DNA of 64,000 nucleotides from H2-BAC3 sp045863035 (GCA_045863035.1 BTUV01000002.1:122448-186447); one strand, 5' to 3'. Counted from the stretch's first letter, positions 16,639-25,809 are shown. Program-made: numbers and translations. The notes: generated by a model from the sequence alone, not told the origin.

Positions 16639-18156
16639 TTATTTGTAAAACTCCTCATCACTAATACTCTGGTCGTCTTCAGGCGACAATCCCGCCGTAA
16701 ACATTGAACTAATCAGATCTTTAAACTGAATGCCTCCCTTTTCAAGGCGGAACTTGCTTAATTGAGAGTATTCCGCCAGGCCATGTAGCAGGAATTCCAT
16801 GAAAAGGGGGTCCCTTGCATGATTGGCATCTTTTAGACGAGCGGCGACTACTTCACTAAGCCCGGAGACACGGTTTAACTCAGCTAAATACTGACTGTTT
16901 GAGAGGTTGTTCAAAATATCCAGTTTATTACCTTTGTTGAACCATTCAATGATTTCCCTGTAGGCGCTCTTCTGCTGGGTATCCTTCTTGCTTTTTACCG
17001 GAAGCGGGAAGTATTCACCAAAAAGCGTTCTGATAGCTTTACCGATAACCGTGACTGCTACTTTAGTAGAGCCCTCCTGCTCTCCTTCATAGACAAGTTC
17101 AACTTTCCCGGTAATGCTCGGAATAATACCGTAGAGGTCGCTTATCCTGGCTGATGTTGAATTTTCACCTGTGATAAGCATCCTTCGTTCTGCTGTGCTA
17201 TAGAGATTTTCATACGCAGAAATGGTCAGACGTGCTGAAACTCCGCTCTTTGGGTCAACAAACTCGCTTGATCTTGCCTCAAATGCAATTTGTTCGATAA
17301 GGTCCGAAAGAAGGGGGTCGATTGATATATTAATCTTTTGTTCAGGAGTGATGTTTGCTTCTTGCATCGTAATCAGTCGTGCAGTTTCTTTATCCTTAGG
17401 ATAATGAGTAAGAATCTGACTGTCAATTCTGTCTTTTAGGGGGGTAACAATACTTCCCCGGTTTGTATAATCTTCAGGATTAGCGGTAAACACGAAAAGG
17501 ATATCCAAAGGCAATCGCATTTTGAAACCGCGTATCTGAATATCTTCTTCCTGCAGGATATTAAATAGCGCAACCTGAATTCTTGCCTGAAGGTCGGGCA
17601 ACTCATTAATAACAAAGATACTGCGGTTTGAACGGGGAATGAGTCCAAAGTGGATTACTCTTTCGTCAGAATACGGCAGTTTCAGAGATGCAGCTTTGAT
17701 GGGGTCAACATCGCCAATCAAATCAGCGGTTGAGACGTCAGGGGTTGCGAGTTTTTCTGTATATCTTTGTTCACGGTGAATCCACTCAATAGGTGTTTCG
17801 TCTCCGAGTTCAGCTACAAGATCTTTTCCGAATTTGGATACAGGGGAGAATGGATTATCATGAATTTCAGAACCTTTAATTGCAGGTATATACTCATCCA
17901 GAAGCCCGATCATCAGCCGTGCAATTCTGGTCTTTGCCTGACCGCGCAAACCCAGGAGTATGATATTGTGACGGGAGAGAATCGCTTTTTGTAAATCAGG
18001 AATTACGGTATCATCGTAACCGTGAATTCCCTCAAACGGATTCTTTTTTGAACGGAGAGCTGCAGTCAGATTTTCTCTCAGTTCCGCTCTGATGCTTTTG
18101 GTAGTGTATCCGCCTGCTTTGAGCTGACCGAATGTTGTTATCAATGCAATATTCAT
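16639..18156 (-). CDS. AAA+ ATPase of the MoxR/magnesium chelatase ChlI type
   Basis: Cytoplasmic AAA+ ATPase of 505 residues. The nucleotide site is LLGLRGQAKTRIAR (about 70, a Walker A with Ala-Lys-Thr), Walker B is VINELPDLQARIQVALFNIL (about 180), and FTANPEDYTNRG is a sensor-1-like segment. This layout matches magnesium chelatase subunit I and MoxR-type ATPases, which work with a VWA partner to remodel or metallate a target. The partner is the gene immediately upstream, 11 bp away. No chlorophyll or cobalamin genes lie nearby, so metal chelation for pigments is unlikely. Target unknown. Confidence 0.85.
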   Translation of the reverse strand: MNIALITTFGQLKAGGYTTKSIRAELRENLTAALRSKKNPFEGIHGYDDTVIPDLQKAILSRHNIILLGLRGQAKTRIARLMIGLLDEYIPAIKGSEIHDNPFSPVSKFGKDLVAELGDETPIEWIHREQRYTEKLATPDVSTADLIGDVDPIKAASLKLPYSDERVIHFGLIPRSNRSIFVINELPDLQARIQVALFNILQEEDIQIRGFKMRLPLDILFVFTANPEDYTNRGSIVTPLKDRIDSQILTHYPKDKETARLITMQEANITPEQKINISIDPLLSDLIEQIAFEARSSEFVDPKSGVSARLTISAYENLYSTAERRMLITGENSTSARISDLYGIIPSITGKVELVYEGEQEGSTKVAVTVIGKAIRTLFGEYFPLPVKSKKDTQQKSAYREIIEWFNKGNKLDILNNLSNSQYLAELNRVSGLSEVVAARLKDANHARDPLFMEFLLHGLAEYSQLSKFRLEKGGIQFKDLISSMFTAGLSPEDDQSISDEEFYK

Positions 18157-18167
18157 AAATTCCTTAA

Positions 18168-19265
18168 TTAGCGTACTCTTTTTCTTCTGTTAATAATGTA
18201 GTCTTCAAATATATATTCACCAAGCCCCTGCAAACTTGAATAAAACGCCCTGCCATTATTGACTTTTGTAAACTCACTTACAAACTGCTGGAGATAGGGG
18301 TCGCGTGCAATCATAAAAGTAGTGATTGCGATATTTCTTCTTCTGGCTACAGCAGCATAGTCAAGGGTTTTGTTAAGTATTTTTCTGTCCAGACCGAAAC
18401 CGTTTTTATAGTACTTCAATCCTATCTTCAGGCAGGTTGGCTTGCCGTCTGTAATCATGAAAATTTGTTTATTGTGTGTTTTTCTTTTGCGAAGTATATC
18501 CATCGCAAGCTCAAGCCCGGCAACAGTGTTTGTGTGATATGGTCCCACCTGAAGATAGGGGAGGTCTTTAACATCAATTGGCCAGGCATCATTGCCAAAA
18601 ACAATTATATCAAGTGTATCTTTAGGGTATTTAATTCTGATGAGTTCTGCAAGAGCCATTGCAACATTTTTTGCGGGTGTAATTCTGTCTTCACCGTAAA
18701 GAATCATTGAATGGGATATATCAATCATTAACACCGTAGAGGTGAGGGCTTTCCAGTCTTTTTCCTGTACCGTCAGGTCATCTTCTGAAAGATTAAACTG
18801 CTCAACACCATGATTAATCTGGGCATTCCGTATTGAATCGGTCAGATCAATTTGCTCAAAACTGTCACCAAAACGGTATTCACGCCTGTCAGAAGTGAGT
18901 TCATCACCTTGTCCGGTGTTGGGGGTAACATGATTTCCTCGACCGGATTTTTTGATCTTGCCGAAAATTTCTTCAAGTGACTGTTTGCGGATTGACTGTT
19001 CAGTTTTTGATGTGATTTTTATCTCGCCGCCTGGCAATGGCTCATCAAGGTAACCTTTTTTCTTTAGGTCATCAATAAAGTCACCTATGCCATAGGAAGA
19101 ATCCGTCAGTTTATACCGCCGGTCAAGCTCATTCATTATCTCCAATGATTGAGAAACATTGCCCGAAGAAATGGTAAGAAGCTGAAGAAAGATCCTGAGA
19201 AGATCCTCAAATCTTTTACCTCCGGGCGTGGGCGGAGTATATTTAGTGAACCGGATTCCGAGCAA
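18168..19265 (-). CDS. VWA-domain protein, partner of the AAA+ ATPase
   Basis: Protein of 365 residues with a C-terminal von Willebrand A domain (about 165-350). The MIDAS metal site is visible as MIDISHSM (DxSxS), a Thr in the following helix (RITPAK) and an Asp in MITDGKPT. The N-terminal half contains a charged region (about 95-165). It is transcribed just before the ATPase (11-bp gap) and matches ChlD-like or MoxR-associated VWA subunits. No signal peptide is seen, so it acts in the cytoplasm. The pair is probably a two-component chaperone-like machine. Confidence 0.85.
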   Translation of the reverse strand: MLGIRFTKYTPPTPGGKRFEDLLRIFLQLLTISSGNVSQSLEIMNELDRRYKLTDSSYGIGDFIDDLKKKGYLDEPLPGGEIKITSKTEQSIRKQSLEEIFGKIKKSGRGNHVTPNTGQGDELTSDRREYRFGDSFEQIDLTDSIRNAQINHGVEQFNLSEDDLTVQEKDWKALTSTVLMIDISHSMILYGEDRITPAKNVAMALAELIRIKYPKDTLDIIVFGNDAWPIDVKDLPYLQVGPYHTNTVAGLELAMDILRKRKTHNKQIFMITDGKPTCLKIGLKYYKNGFGLDRKILNKTLDYAAVARRRNIAITTFMIARDPYLQQFVSEFTKVNNGRAFYSSLQGLGEYIFEDYIINRRKRVR

Positions 19266-19331
19266 TGTTTACCTGCTTTACTTTTAACAATTTAAACGAT
19301 AAATCACCCCAAAAAGTTTCTCGGACGGAAG

Positions 19332-20816
19332 TTATTTTTTCTTCTCTAATGCAGTTAATCGTGACTGAACATATTTATTTGCAGGATCAAGCCGAAGCGC
19401 CTGCCTGTAACTTTTAATAGCCAAGCCGGTATTGTTGTCTTTTGAATATGCATCACCCAGACCGATATATGCGCTTTTGTTTTGCGGATCATCCCTTAGC
19501 ATATCATTAAAAATGGTTATTGCATCAGGAATTTTGGAAATCTTTATAAGATCATAACCAAATTGCTTATACTCCTCAGGGTCGGGGTTAAACATCATTG
19601 CGGGAGTTGTTTTGATAGTCTTATACGTCTTGAGCGCCTCTTGAATTCCGGAAGCCAGATATACACTCATCAAGGTATCAGCGGCTGATTTAAGCGGGAC
19701 TATTGTTGTATCTCCGAAGAAAATACGTGCCATATCCCTTGCAGGGCTTCCTGAATTTCTGTCAGTAATATTTAACAGATGCACGGAGACTAATTTTTCA
19801 GATGGATACATTTGAAGCAAAGACACAAAACCTGTGCCTCCGCCCGAATGTGAAATAATTTTTCTTCCTTTCGGATCTGTTTCGATACTAATACCCAAAC
19901 CATATTGTATTGACGAGCCATCGGTTAATTTTACCTGTTTCGTAAGTGTATCAATCATAGCGGGTGTGAGCAGAGTTCCGTTTAACAGACCATTGCCAAA
20001 TTTGAGCAAATCACCTGCAGTTGAGAGCATTCCGCCACCGGGATATTTAATGGAAAGGTCCGCGAGCTGAGCATTTTGCAATTCTCTTAGGTCATTACGC
20101 ATATACCCTTTGGCTCTTCCGGGGATTATCCTTTCCTGTTCATCCAAAAAGGTATTATTCATTCCTGCCGGAATAAAAACTCTTTCTTTTAGTATTTGCT
20201 CAAAAGTTTTTCCTGTAACAGTTTCAATAACTGCTACGATATAGTTATACGCCAGAGTCGAATAAAGATATTTTGAGCCGGGTTTGTATTCAAGAGTATC
20301 ATCTTTCAGATAATCCATCAGTTCTTTTGTTGTCCAGTACTTTTTTGTACTGTTAAATTCGCCGCCGCGGTACGCACGGAGTCCGGAAGTATGACTCAGT
20401 ATATTTCTGAGAGTAACCTTACCGTTCAGTTTCGTAAGATACGGGAGGTATTTCTTTATATCCTCATCAAGGTTAACCATACCATCTTGTGCAAGTTTCA
20501 CCACCGCGACAGATGTAATAAGTTTTGAAATAGATGCAATTCGGAAAAGTGAATTTGGTTGAACTGCAATCTGGTTTTCAATATCTGAAAAACCTTTCAC
20601 TTCACTAAGCAGTGTGTTCCCGTCTTTGCTTAATGCAAAACTTAAACCTGGTACTCCGCGTCTTTCATAATAGTACCGCGCATATTCCTGGAGTTTTGCG
20701 ATAACATCTGATGGCATTGCCGGCGGAATAAATTCCTGACCGAAGCTAAAAGGTGATAAGGATAAAAAAAAGAGCAGACGTAAAATTCTGCTCTTTGGGG
20801 AAACATGGTTCGTCAA
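19332..20816 (-). CDS. LACTB-like serine hydrolase with C-terminal TPR repeats
   Basis: Exported serine hydrolase of 494 residues. The signal peptide (about 10-26, LRLLFFLSLSPFSFGQ) is followed by the beta-lactamase/penicillin-binding fold with SISK (SxxK, about 84-87), YSTLAYN (about 185; Thr replaces the usual Asn of YxN, as in LACTB proteins) and HSGGGTG (HxG). The last 90 residues form TPR-type helices (YKQFGYDLIK, SAYIGLGDAYSKDN, AIKSYRQALRLDP). Protein-binding TPRs on such an enzyme suggest a peptidase or a scaffolded hydrolase. It lies 43 bp after clpP, but a terminator-like hairpin falls within its first codons. Confidence 0.86.
   Translation of the reverse strand: MTNHVSPKSRILRLLFFLSLSPFSFGQEFIPPAMPSDVIAKLQEYARYYYERRGVPGLSFALSKDGNTLLSEVKGFSDIENQIAVQPNSLFRIASISKLITSVAVVKLAQDGMVNLDEDIKKYLPYLTKLNGKVTLRNILSHTSGLRAYRGGEFNSTKKYWTTKELMDYLKDDTLEYKPGSKYLYSTLAYNYIVAVIETVTGKTFEQILKERVFIPAGMNNTFLDEQERIIPGRAKGYMRNDLRELQNAQLADLSIKYPGGGMLSTAGDLLKFGNGLLNGTLLTPAMIDTLTKQVKLTDGSSIQYGLGISIETDPKGRKIISHSGGGTGFVSLLQMYPSEKLVSVHLLNITDRNSGSPARDMARIFFGDTTIVPLKSAADTLMSVYLASGIQEALKTYKTIKTTPAMMFNPDPEEYKQFGYDLIKISKIPDAITIFNDMLRDDPQNKSAYIGLGDAYSKDNNTGLAIKSYRQALRLDPANKYVQSRLTALEKKK
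20764..20796 (-). terminator. Intrinsic terminator-like hairpin inside the 5' end of the serine hydrolase gene
   Basis: On the minus strand, stem AAAGAGCAG/CTGCTCTTT (9 bp, arms 20788-20796 and 20769-20777, 10-nt loop) runs straight into eight T residues (20764-20771). It lies 64-96 bp past the clpP stop and would end tig-clpP transcripts, but it also encodes residues 8-18 of the serine hydrolase. Confidence 0.55.
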
Positions 20817-20859
20817 AGTTTACTCATTTTTTTAGTGCTTACACTGACAGATACTTACC

Positions 20860-21474
20860 TTAGCGCTTAACAAGAATATTATCAATGATATGGTATTCTT
20901 TTGCTTCCTCGGCAGACATATAATAATCACGATCACAATCTTTATGAATTATGTCACGTGATTTCCCGGTATGTTCGGCCAGAATGTCATAAAGCGTATC
21001 ACGGGTTTTAATCATTTCTTTCGCATGAATTTCAATATCGGTTGTCTGACCTTGCAGCCCGCCAACCCATGGCTGATGAATCATAATTTTTGAATGGGGG
21101 AGACTGGTTCTTTTCCCCGCGGCACCTCCTGCCAGAAGAACTGCACCCATGCTCGCAGCCAGACCAACGCAAATAGTTGCAACATCGGGCTTTATATATT
21201 TCATTGTGTCGTAAATAGCAAGACCTGCCGAAACAGAACCGCCGGGGGAATTAATATACAAATGAATATCTTTCTGGGAGTCTTCTGCTTCAAGAAAAAT
21301 AAGCTGCGCAACAAGCAGACTTGCAACATGGTCGTCCACGGCTGAACCGAGAAAAATAATTCTCTCTCTGAGCAGACGTGAATATATATCCATGCCGCGC
21401 TCTCCTCTGCCGGTCTGTTCAATTACATACGGAACTAACTGATTAAAAATTTCAAACTTCTTCGTATCCATCAT
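20860..21474 (-). CDS. clpP: ATP-dependent Clp protease proteolytic subunit
   Basis: Serine peptidase subunit of 204 residues that assembles as a tetradecamer and degrades proteins unfolded by ClpX or ClpA/C. The catalytic triad is readable: Ser108 in GLAASMGAV, His133 in MIHQPWVGG, and Asp183 in RDYYMS. The YINSPGG and GLAIYDT segments are also typical, and length is normal for the family. It follows tig by 18 bp, as in many bacteria. clpX is not in this window, unlike the common tig-clpP-clpX order; the next gene is the LACTB-like hydrolase. Confidence 0.97.
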   Translation of the reverse strand: MMDTKKFEIFNQLVPYVIEQTGRGERGMDIYSRLLRERIIFLGSAVDDHVASLLVAQLIFLEAEDSQKDIHLYINSPGGSVSAGLAIYDTMKYIKPDVATICVGLAASMGAVLLAGGAAGKRTSLPHSKIMIHQPWVGGLQGQTTDIEIHAKEMIKTRDTLYDILAEHTGKSRDIIHKDCDRDYYMSAEEAKEYHIIDNILVKR

Positions 21475-21492
21475 TATCCTTTAGGTACTTTG

Positions 21493-22782
21493 TTAAATCG
21501 CTTTAGAAATTAGTTTTTTCACGTTATTAGACTTCAGAAAATTAGTAAAGATCCGTGATTTTACTTCATCATAACCTTTTTCTCCACCGTAGTACTGTAT
21601 AAGCATATCTACCGGATAACCGGTTGTTTTTGCTACACTTTCAGCAATTTCTGTCACTTTCTCATCCGTGACCTCCAGATTTTCTTCAACTACGATGCTT
21701 TCACGTATGAAATACCATCTGAGTGCCCTTTCGGCTCTTGCTTTCATTGCTTCCGCGATATCGCTGCGCTTGGCTTCCGGCATTTTACGTTTTTTTCTGT
21801 ATTCAACTTCTTCATCAATTAAACGGTTAAGATATCTCTCCAGAAATGAAGCAGGTGGTGTGAACTGATACTCGCTAAGAATTTTATCTTCAAGCTTATG
21901 CAGGTACTGCTCCTCCATCCGCTGATCATAATAGGCCTGAAGTTCATTCTTAATTTTTGCTTTAAGTTCTTCTTCAGTCCTGCACTCTTCATTGCTCAGT
22001 TCCATAAAAAGCTCTTCAGTCTTTTCCGGCGGATTAACTTTCTCTATTTTGACTATTGTCGCCTGATAGTTAAAGTTCACAACATGTTCTTCTTTTGAAC
22101 CGTCTTCGTGATCATGGGTGTGTTTGTCTTCAAATGCGAACTGGAAAACATCTCCGGTCTTCCTGCCTTTGCTGTTTGAAATGATATCTGCATTAACGTT
22201 AGGATTGTTCAGACGAACTTCCATGCCTTTTCCACCCGATGTTTCATCGAGTGAACCGTCTTCCAGGACTTTTGCTATATCCAGGGTAAGCATTAGTTCA
22301 TCAGAATCAACAGTATCAACCTGCTCCCGGGTACTGTGACCATCATAGAGTTTATTTATCTCATCTGATATGATTGCATCAGAGACTTCAAGCTCATCCA
22401 CTTCAATCTCGATGTCCTTGTATTGTTTAAGCTCAATTTCAGGGTTCACCTCATACCGTACCTTGTAAGTCAGGTCTTCCGCCGGCTTAAATTTCAGATC
22501 AACGATACGAGGAGTACCGGGCAGGGGATTAATCGATCCGCCTTTAACGATTTCTGCAAATGATTTTTGTACAACTTCTTCGGCAGCTTCGTATTGCAGG
22601 GAGTCGCCATACATCCGTTTAACTACCTGCGGAGGTACCTTTCCTTTTCTGAATCCTTTTATTTCAATCTTCCCTTCGAGTTTTTTTACTTCTTTGCTCA
22701 GGGTTTCATTATAGTCTTCAGGGGTCAGTGTTACTTCGATTTCTTTTTCAGATTCGTGGATTATATTAAATTTGGTTTCCAA
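21493..22782 (-). CDS. tig: Trigger factor, ribosome-associated chaperone
   Basis: Peptidyl-prolyl isomerase and chaperone of 429 residues that binds nascent chains at the ribosome exit. The N-terminal ribosome-binding loop is clear (IKGFRKGKVPPQVVKRMYG, about 43-61). The middle FKBP-like part (about 150-240) contains a His-rich insert (HTHDHEDGSKEEH), and the C-terminal helical arms run to residue 429. Order tRNA-Leu, tig, clpP on one strand, with short gaps, suggests one transcript from the promoter upstream of the tRNA. The His-rich loop could bind metal, but this is only an impression from composition. Confidence 0.96.
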   Translation of the reverse strand: METKFNIIHESEKEIEVTLTPEDYNETLSKEVKKLEGKIEIKGFRKGKVPPQVVKRMYGDSLQYEAAEEVVQKSFAEIVKGGSINPLPGTPRIVDLKFKPAEDLTYKVRYEVNPEIELKQYKDIEIEVDELEVSDAIISDEINKLYDGHSTREQVDTVDSDELMLTLDIAKVLEDGSLDETSGGKGMEVRLNNPNVNADIISNSKGRKTGDVFQFAFEDKHTHDHEDGSKEEHVVNFNYQATIVKIEKVNPPEKTEELFMELSNEECRTEEELKAKIKNELQAYYDQRMEEQYLHKLEDKILSEYQFTPPASFLERYLNRLIDEEVEYRKKRKMPEAKRSDIAEAMKARAERALRWYFIRESIVVEENLEVTDEKVTEIAESVAKTTGYPVDMLIQYYGGEKGYDEVKSRIFTNFLKSNNVKKLISKAI

Positions 22783-22808
22783 GGTTTTCCTTTATGATTA
22801 ACTTTTTG

Positions 22809-22890
22809 TGCGAAAGAGGGGACTTGAACCCCTACGGATTACTCCACCAGATCCTAAGTCTGGCGCGTCTGCCAATTTCGCCACTTTCGC
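22809..22890 (-). tRNA. tRNA-Leu (anticodon UAG)
   Basis: The minus strand folds as a class II tRNA of 82 nt: acceptor GCGAAAG/CTTTCGC (7 bp), D arm, anticodon stem CCAGA/TCTGG around loop CTTAGGA with anticodon TAG, a long variable arm (13 nt), T arm AGGGG/CCCCT with loop TTCAAGT, and discriminator A. CCA is not encoded (ACA follows CGC). It lies 26 bp upstream of the tig start on the same strand. Confidence 0.95.
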
Positions 22891-22912
22891 GAGAATTTTT
22901 AAAGCGGAACTT

Positions 22913-22944
22913 TAAAAATACTGAGTTTTTTTCTCCTTACCAAA
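22913..22944 (-). promoter_or_regulatory. Promoter of tRNA-Leu (and probably tig-clpP)
   Basis: On the minus strand TTTG (22941-22944) and TATTTTTA (22913-22920) are 20 bp apart, matching the Bacteroidota promoter form with one mismatch. It sits 22 bp ahead of the first tRNA base. Confidence 0.5.
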
Positions 22945-23138
22945 AACAGGCAGTCGTACTTTCGGAAGAAAGGGAAGTTCCCTTTTTTCGCTTTTTTTAC
23001 TGTTTTTAAAAGGATTCTGACCCGAATTTGAAAGAAATTTCATATTTTGAGAGGCAGGCGGTTTAATCACCTGTCAGATATTTACTAAATTGTATTATTG
23101 TTCCTTATTATTTCCAAGAATTAAGTCAACTGATATTC

Positions 23139-23879
23139 ATGAAAATTAATTACATCTTTACTTCTAAGACCGGTCTCAAAAGAAGCGGTAATGAGGACTA
23201 TGCGGACGTTTTTGAAGTTGAGGACGGGCTGCTGGCTGTTGTCTGCGATGGTCTGGGCGGCAATAATGCCGGCGAAATTGCATCTAAACTGGCAGTTTCA
23301 ACTATCAGGGACTTTTTTATCCAGAACAATGATGAAGACTATCTCTCAAGGATGAACTCTGCCATTAAAACCTCTAATGTCAGGATTAAGGAAAGTGCTC
23401 TTCGAAACCCTGATCATACCGGTATGGCAACTACCGCAGTGGCTGTTTACCTGAACAAAAACTACGCTTTTTGGGGGCATGTAGGCGATTCAAGGATTTA
23501 CTTTTTTTACAAGAATAAACTTACCCAAATCACCAAAGACCATTCTTACGTCCAGCGGCTTCTGGATGATGGCTACATAAGCGCTGAGCAGGCAGAGAGC
23601 CATCCGCATCGTAATGTGATTATGAGAGCTTTAGGAGATAAGCCGGATATCGAAGTAGATCATGACTATTTTACCGTTCAGCGAAATGAACCATGGAAAT
23701 TTTTGCTCTGTACCGATGGTGTCTGCGGTGTGCTTTCGAATGAAGAAATTGAACAATTATTAATACCGAGTGACCTTGAATTTATTACCAATAAATTCTC
23801 CAAAGAAATTGAAGAACGTGGTGCCCCGGATAATTTCTCCTTTGTTATAATCAGCAATCAAGTTCAGGGAGGCAGGTAG
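23139..23879 (+). CDS. PP2C-family Ser/Thr protein phosphatase
   Basis: Metal-dependent phosphatase of 246 residues, the usual length of bacterial Stp/PrpC proteins. Metal-ligand motifs are in order: RSGNEDYADVF (about 15-25), VVCDGLGGNNAGE (Asp-Gly, about 36-48), HVGDSRIY (about 108), and LCTDGVCG plus GAPDNFSFV near the C-terminus. It is cytoplasmic, with no signal peptide. The gene lies 2 bp before a transmembrane Ser/Thr kinase, the standard kinase-phosphatase pairing, so it should reverse that kinase's phosphorylation. Confidence 0.95.
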   Translation: MKINYIFTSKTGLKRSGNEDYADVFEVEDGLLAVVCDGLGGNNAGEIASKLAVSTIRDFFIQNNDEDYLSRMNSAIKTSNVRIKESALRNPDHTGMATTAVAVYLNKNYAFWGHVGDSRIYFFYKNKLTQITKDHSYVQRLLDDGYISAEQAESHPHRNVIMRALGDKPDIEVDHDYFTVQRNEPWKFLLCTDGVCGVLSNEEIEQLLIPSDLEFITNKFSKEIEERGAPDNFSFVIISNQVQGGR

Positions 23880-23881
23880 CC

Positions 23882-25798
23882 ATGATCGGAAGCGTGATTG
23901 AAAATTACAAAATCATATCAATGTTGGGCGAAGGGGGAATGGGGGTCGTTTATAAAGCCCTGGATATGAAACTTGAGCGTTTTGTTGCCCTTAAAATACT
24001 TGGCTCACAAGCGGTAAACAATCCACAGTTTATTGAAAGGTTCAAGCGGGAGGCCAGAAATCAGGCCAAATTGAATCACCCGAACATCGTTCCGGTTTAT
24101 GGGTTTACCGATCATAACGGCATACTCGGAATCGCAATGGAATTCGTTGAGGGCGAAACTCTTGAGCGGTTGGTTATCAGGAAAAAACGGCTTGAACCAT
24201 TTGATGCGCTGAATATTGCCAAGCAGATTTGCGCCGGGGTGGGGTATGCTCATTCAAGAGGATTTATCCATAGAGATATTAAGCCATCCAATATCATTAT
24301 CAATCGCGAAGGGGTGGTTAAGATAATGGACTTTGGTATCTCAAAATCAATTGCCGAAAAAGGAATAACCAAAACCGGTACTAAAATAGGCACTATCCTC
24401 TACATGAGTCCTGAGCAAATTAAAGCCGAGGAACCCACTCGTCAGAGCGATATCTATTCTATCGGAATAACTTTATATGAAATGCTCGTTGGGAAAACAC
24501 CTTTTGATTTCGGGACTGAATACGAAATTATGGAGGCACATCTCAAAAAGGTGCCGCAGCGCGTTTCTGCTAGTATCACAACCATACCGCCTGAGGTTGA
24601 TAAAATTGTAAGCAAATCAATCGATAAAAACCAGATAAAACGGTACAGGGATTGTGATGAGTTTATTGCTGAAATTGATGATGTAAATGGTAAATATAAC
24701 TTTGCAAAAACCCAGCCCGCACAGCAGTCTGCTAAACCGCAAAAAGAAAAAAGTGAAAGCTCTCACAAAGTAAGGGTGTTTTTTATAACTGTTTTGATAC
24801 TCGGGCTCTTTGCCGGGTTAGGTTATGTATTATTTTCAGCGATATCTGATTTCTGGCCATCAATTACCAAACAAAGAGCCGGTGAAGTAGATACGACTGA
24901 TTCTGGTTATTCAAATAATCCCTCATTTAAGCCAAGAAGTTCATGGATTTCACTCAATTCCGGCATCACATCTAACCTCAATAGTCTGACTTTTATTAAC
25001 TACGGGTTAGGTTATGCAGTTGGCGATGCAGGCGTGATTCTGAAGAGCACTGACGGAGGGAACACATGGGAAAAAATAACAGCTCCTGACTCAGTAATCA
25101 ATTATTATGATATCAGATATAATGGCGTTTCCTCAATCTTTGTTTCAGCCGAAGGGGGAAAAATGTATAAGTCCGCGGACGATGGGTTAACCTGGCTTTC
25201 GGTTCAGACCGGGGTTGAGGAAACTATTTTCAGGATTCACTTTCTTGGAAATGGCGACGGTTATGCCGTTGGCAGCAAAGGGTTAATGATCAGAACCAGT
25301 GATAACGGTCTATCGTGGACGAGGGTGGTTACCCCTACTCAAAGTTTGCTTTATTCTATCCACTTTTATGATACCAGAAATGGGATGGCGGTTGGGTGGA
25401 ATGGTACAATCATTAAGACATCCGATGGTGGTTATACTTGGAATCAGTTAAGTGCATTCACCGATAAGTATTTCCGTGATATACTCTTTACAGGCAGTGA
25501 TAAGGTGATTGTTGTTGCAGCAGGCGGAGAAATCTACCGGACGACAGATGGCGGTGATAACTGGAATTCGATTGAATCTAAAACTAATTCCGGTCTTGTA
25601 TCCGTGCTTTTTACTGATGACTCGAATGGGTTTATTACCGGTAATAAAGGGGAGATTCTGGAGACTCAGGACGGCGGTACAACCTGGACGATAACTTCGA
25701 GCGGTAATTACTATTCGCTTAACCGGGCAGCCATTGTTGAGGGAAGCAAAATTATAATAGCCGGCTTTAATGGTATTTTGTTAACAAATAAAAATTAG
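23882..25798 (+). CDS. Transmembrane Ser/Thr protein kinase with extracytoplasmic beta-propeller
   Basis: Receptor-like kinase of 638 residues. The cytoplasmic N-terminal Hanks-type kinase shows a Gly-rich loop (LGEGGMGVVYK), the catalytic Lys in VALKIL, HRDIKPSN with Asp132, DFG at 150-152 and the GTILYMSPEQ activation segment. A single transmembrane helix lies at about 296-318. Outside the membrane, residues 345-638 form repeated Ycf48/BNR-like blades (each with S-T/S-D-G-G-N/x-T-W). Such propellers are unusual in place of PASTA repeats and would be the sensor. It is followed 11 bp later by murA. Confidence 0.95.
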   Translation: MIGSVIENYKIISMLGEGGMGVVYKALDMKLERFVALKILGSQAVNNPQFIERFKREARNQAKLNHPNIVPVYGFTDHNGILGIAMEFVEGETLERLVIRKKRLEPFDALNIAKQICAGVGYAHSRGFIHRDIKPSNIIINREGVVKIMDFGISKSIAEKGITKTGTKIGTILYMSPEQIKAEEPTRQSDIYSIGITLYEMLVGKTPFDFGTEYEIMEAHLKKVPQRVSASITTIPPEVDKIVSKSIDKNQIKRYRDCDEFIAEIDDVNGKYNFAKTQPAQQSAKPQKEKSESSHKVRVFFITVLILGLFAGLGYVLFSAISDFWPSITKQRAGEVDTTDSGYSNNPSFKPRSSWISLNSGITSNLNSLTFINYGLGYAVGDAGVILKSTDGGNTWEKITAPDSVINYYDIRYNGVSSIFVSAEGGKMYKSADDGLTWLSVQTGVEETIFRIHFLGNGDGYAVGSKGLMIRTSDNGLSWTRVVTPTQSLLYSIHFYDTRNGMAVGWNGTIIKTSDGGYTWNQLSAFTDKYFRDILFTGSDKVIVVAAGGEIYRTTDGGDNWNSIESKTNSGLVSVLFTDDSNGFITGNKGEILETQDGGTTWTITSSGNYYSLNRAAIVEGSKIIIAGFNGILLTNKN

Positions 25799-25809
25799 CT
25801 TAAAAACTT

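Noticed and set aside
22896..22918. Inverted repeat TTTTTAAAG/CTTTAAAAA upstream of tRNA-Leu
   Set aside because: AT-rich 9-bp stem overlapping the -7 element; likely chance or promoter composition.
22980..23002. Hairpin AAAGGG/CCCTTT followed by T-runs on the plus strand
   Set aside because: It looks like a terminator, but no plus-strand gene lies upstream; stem of 6 bp only.
22794..23009. Open frame of 71 codons across the tRNA-Leu gene
   Set aside because: It is opposite to a well-folded tRNA and its control region; no sign of coding.
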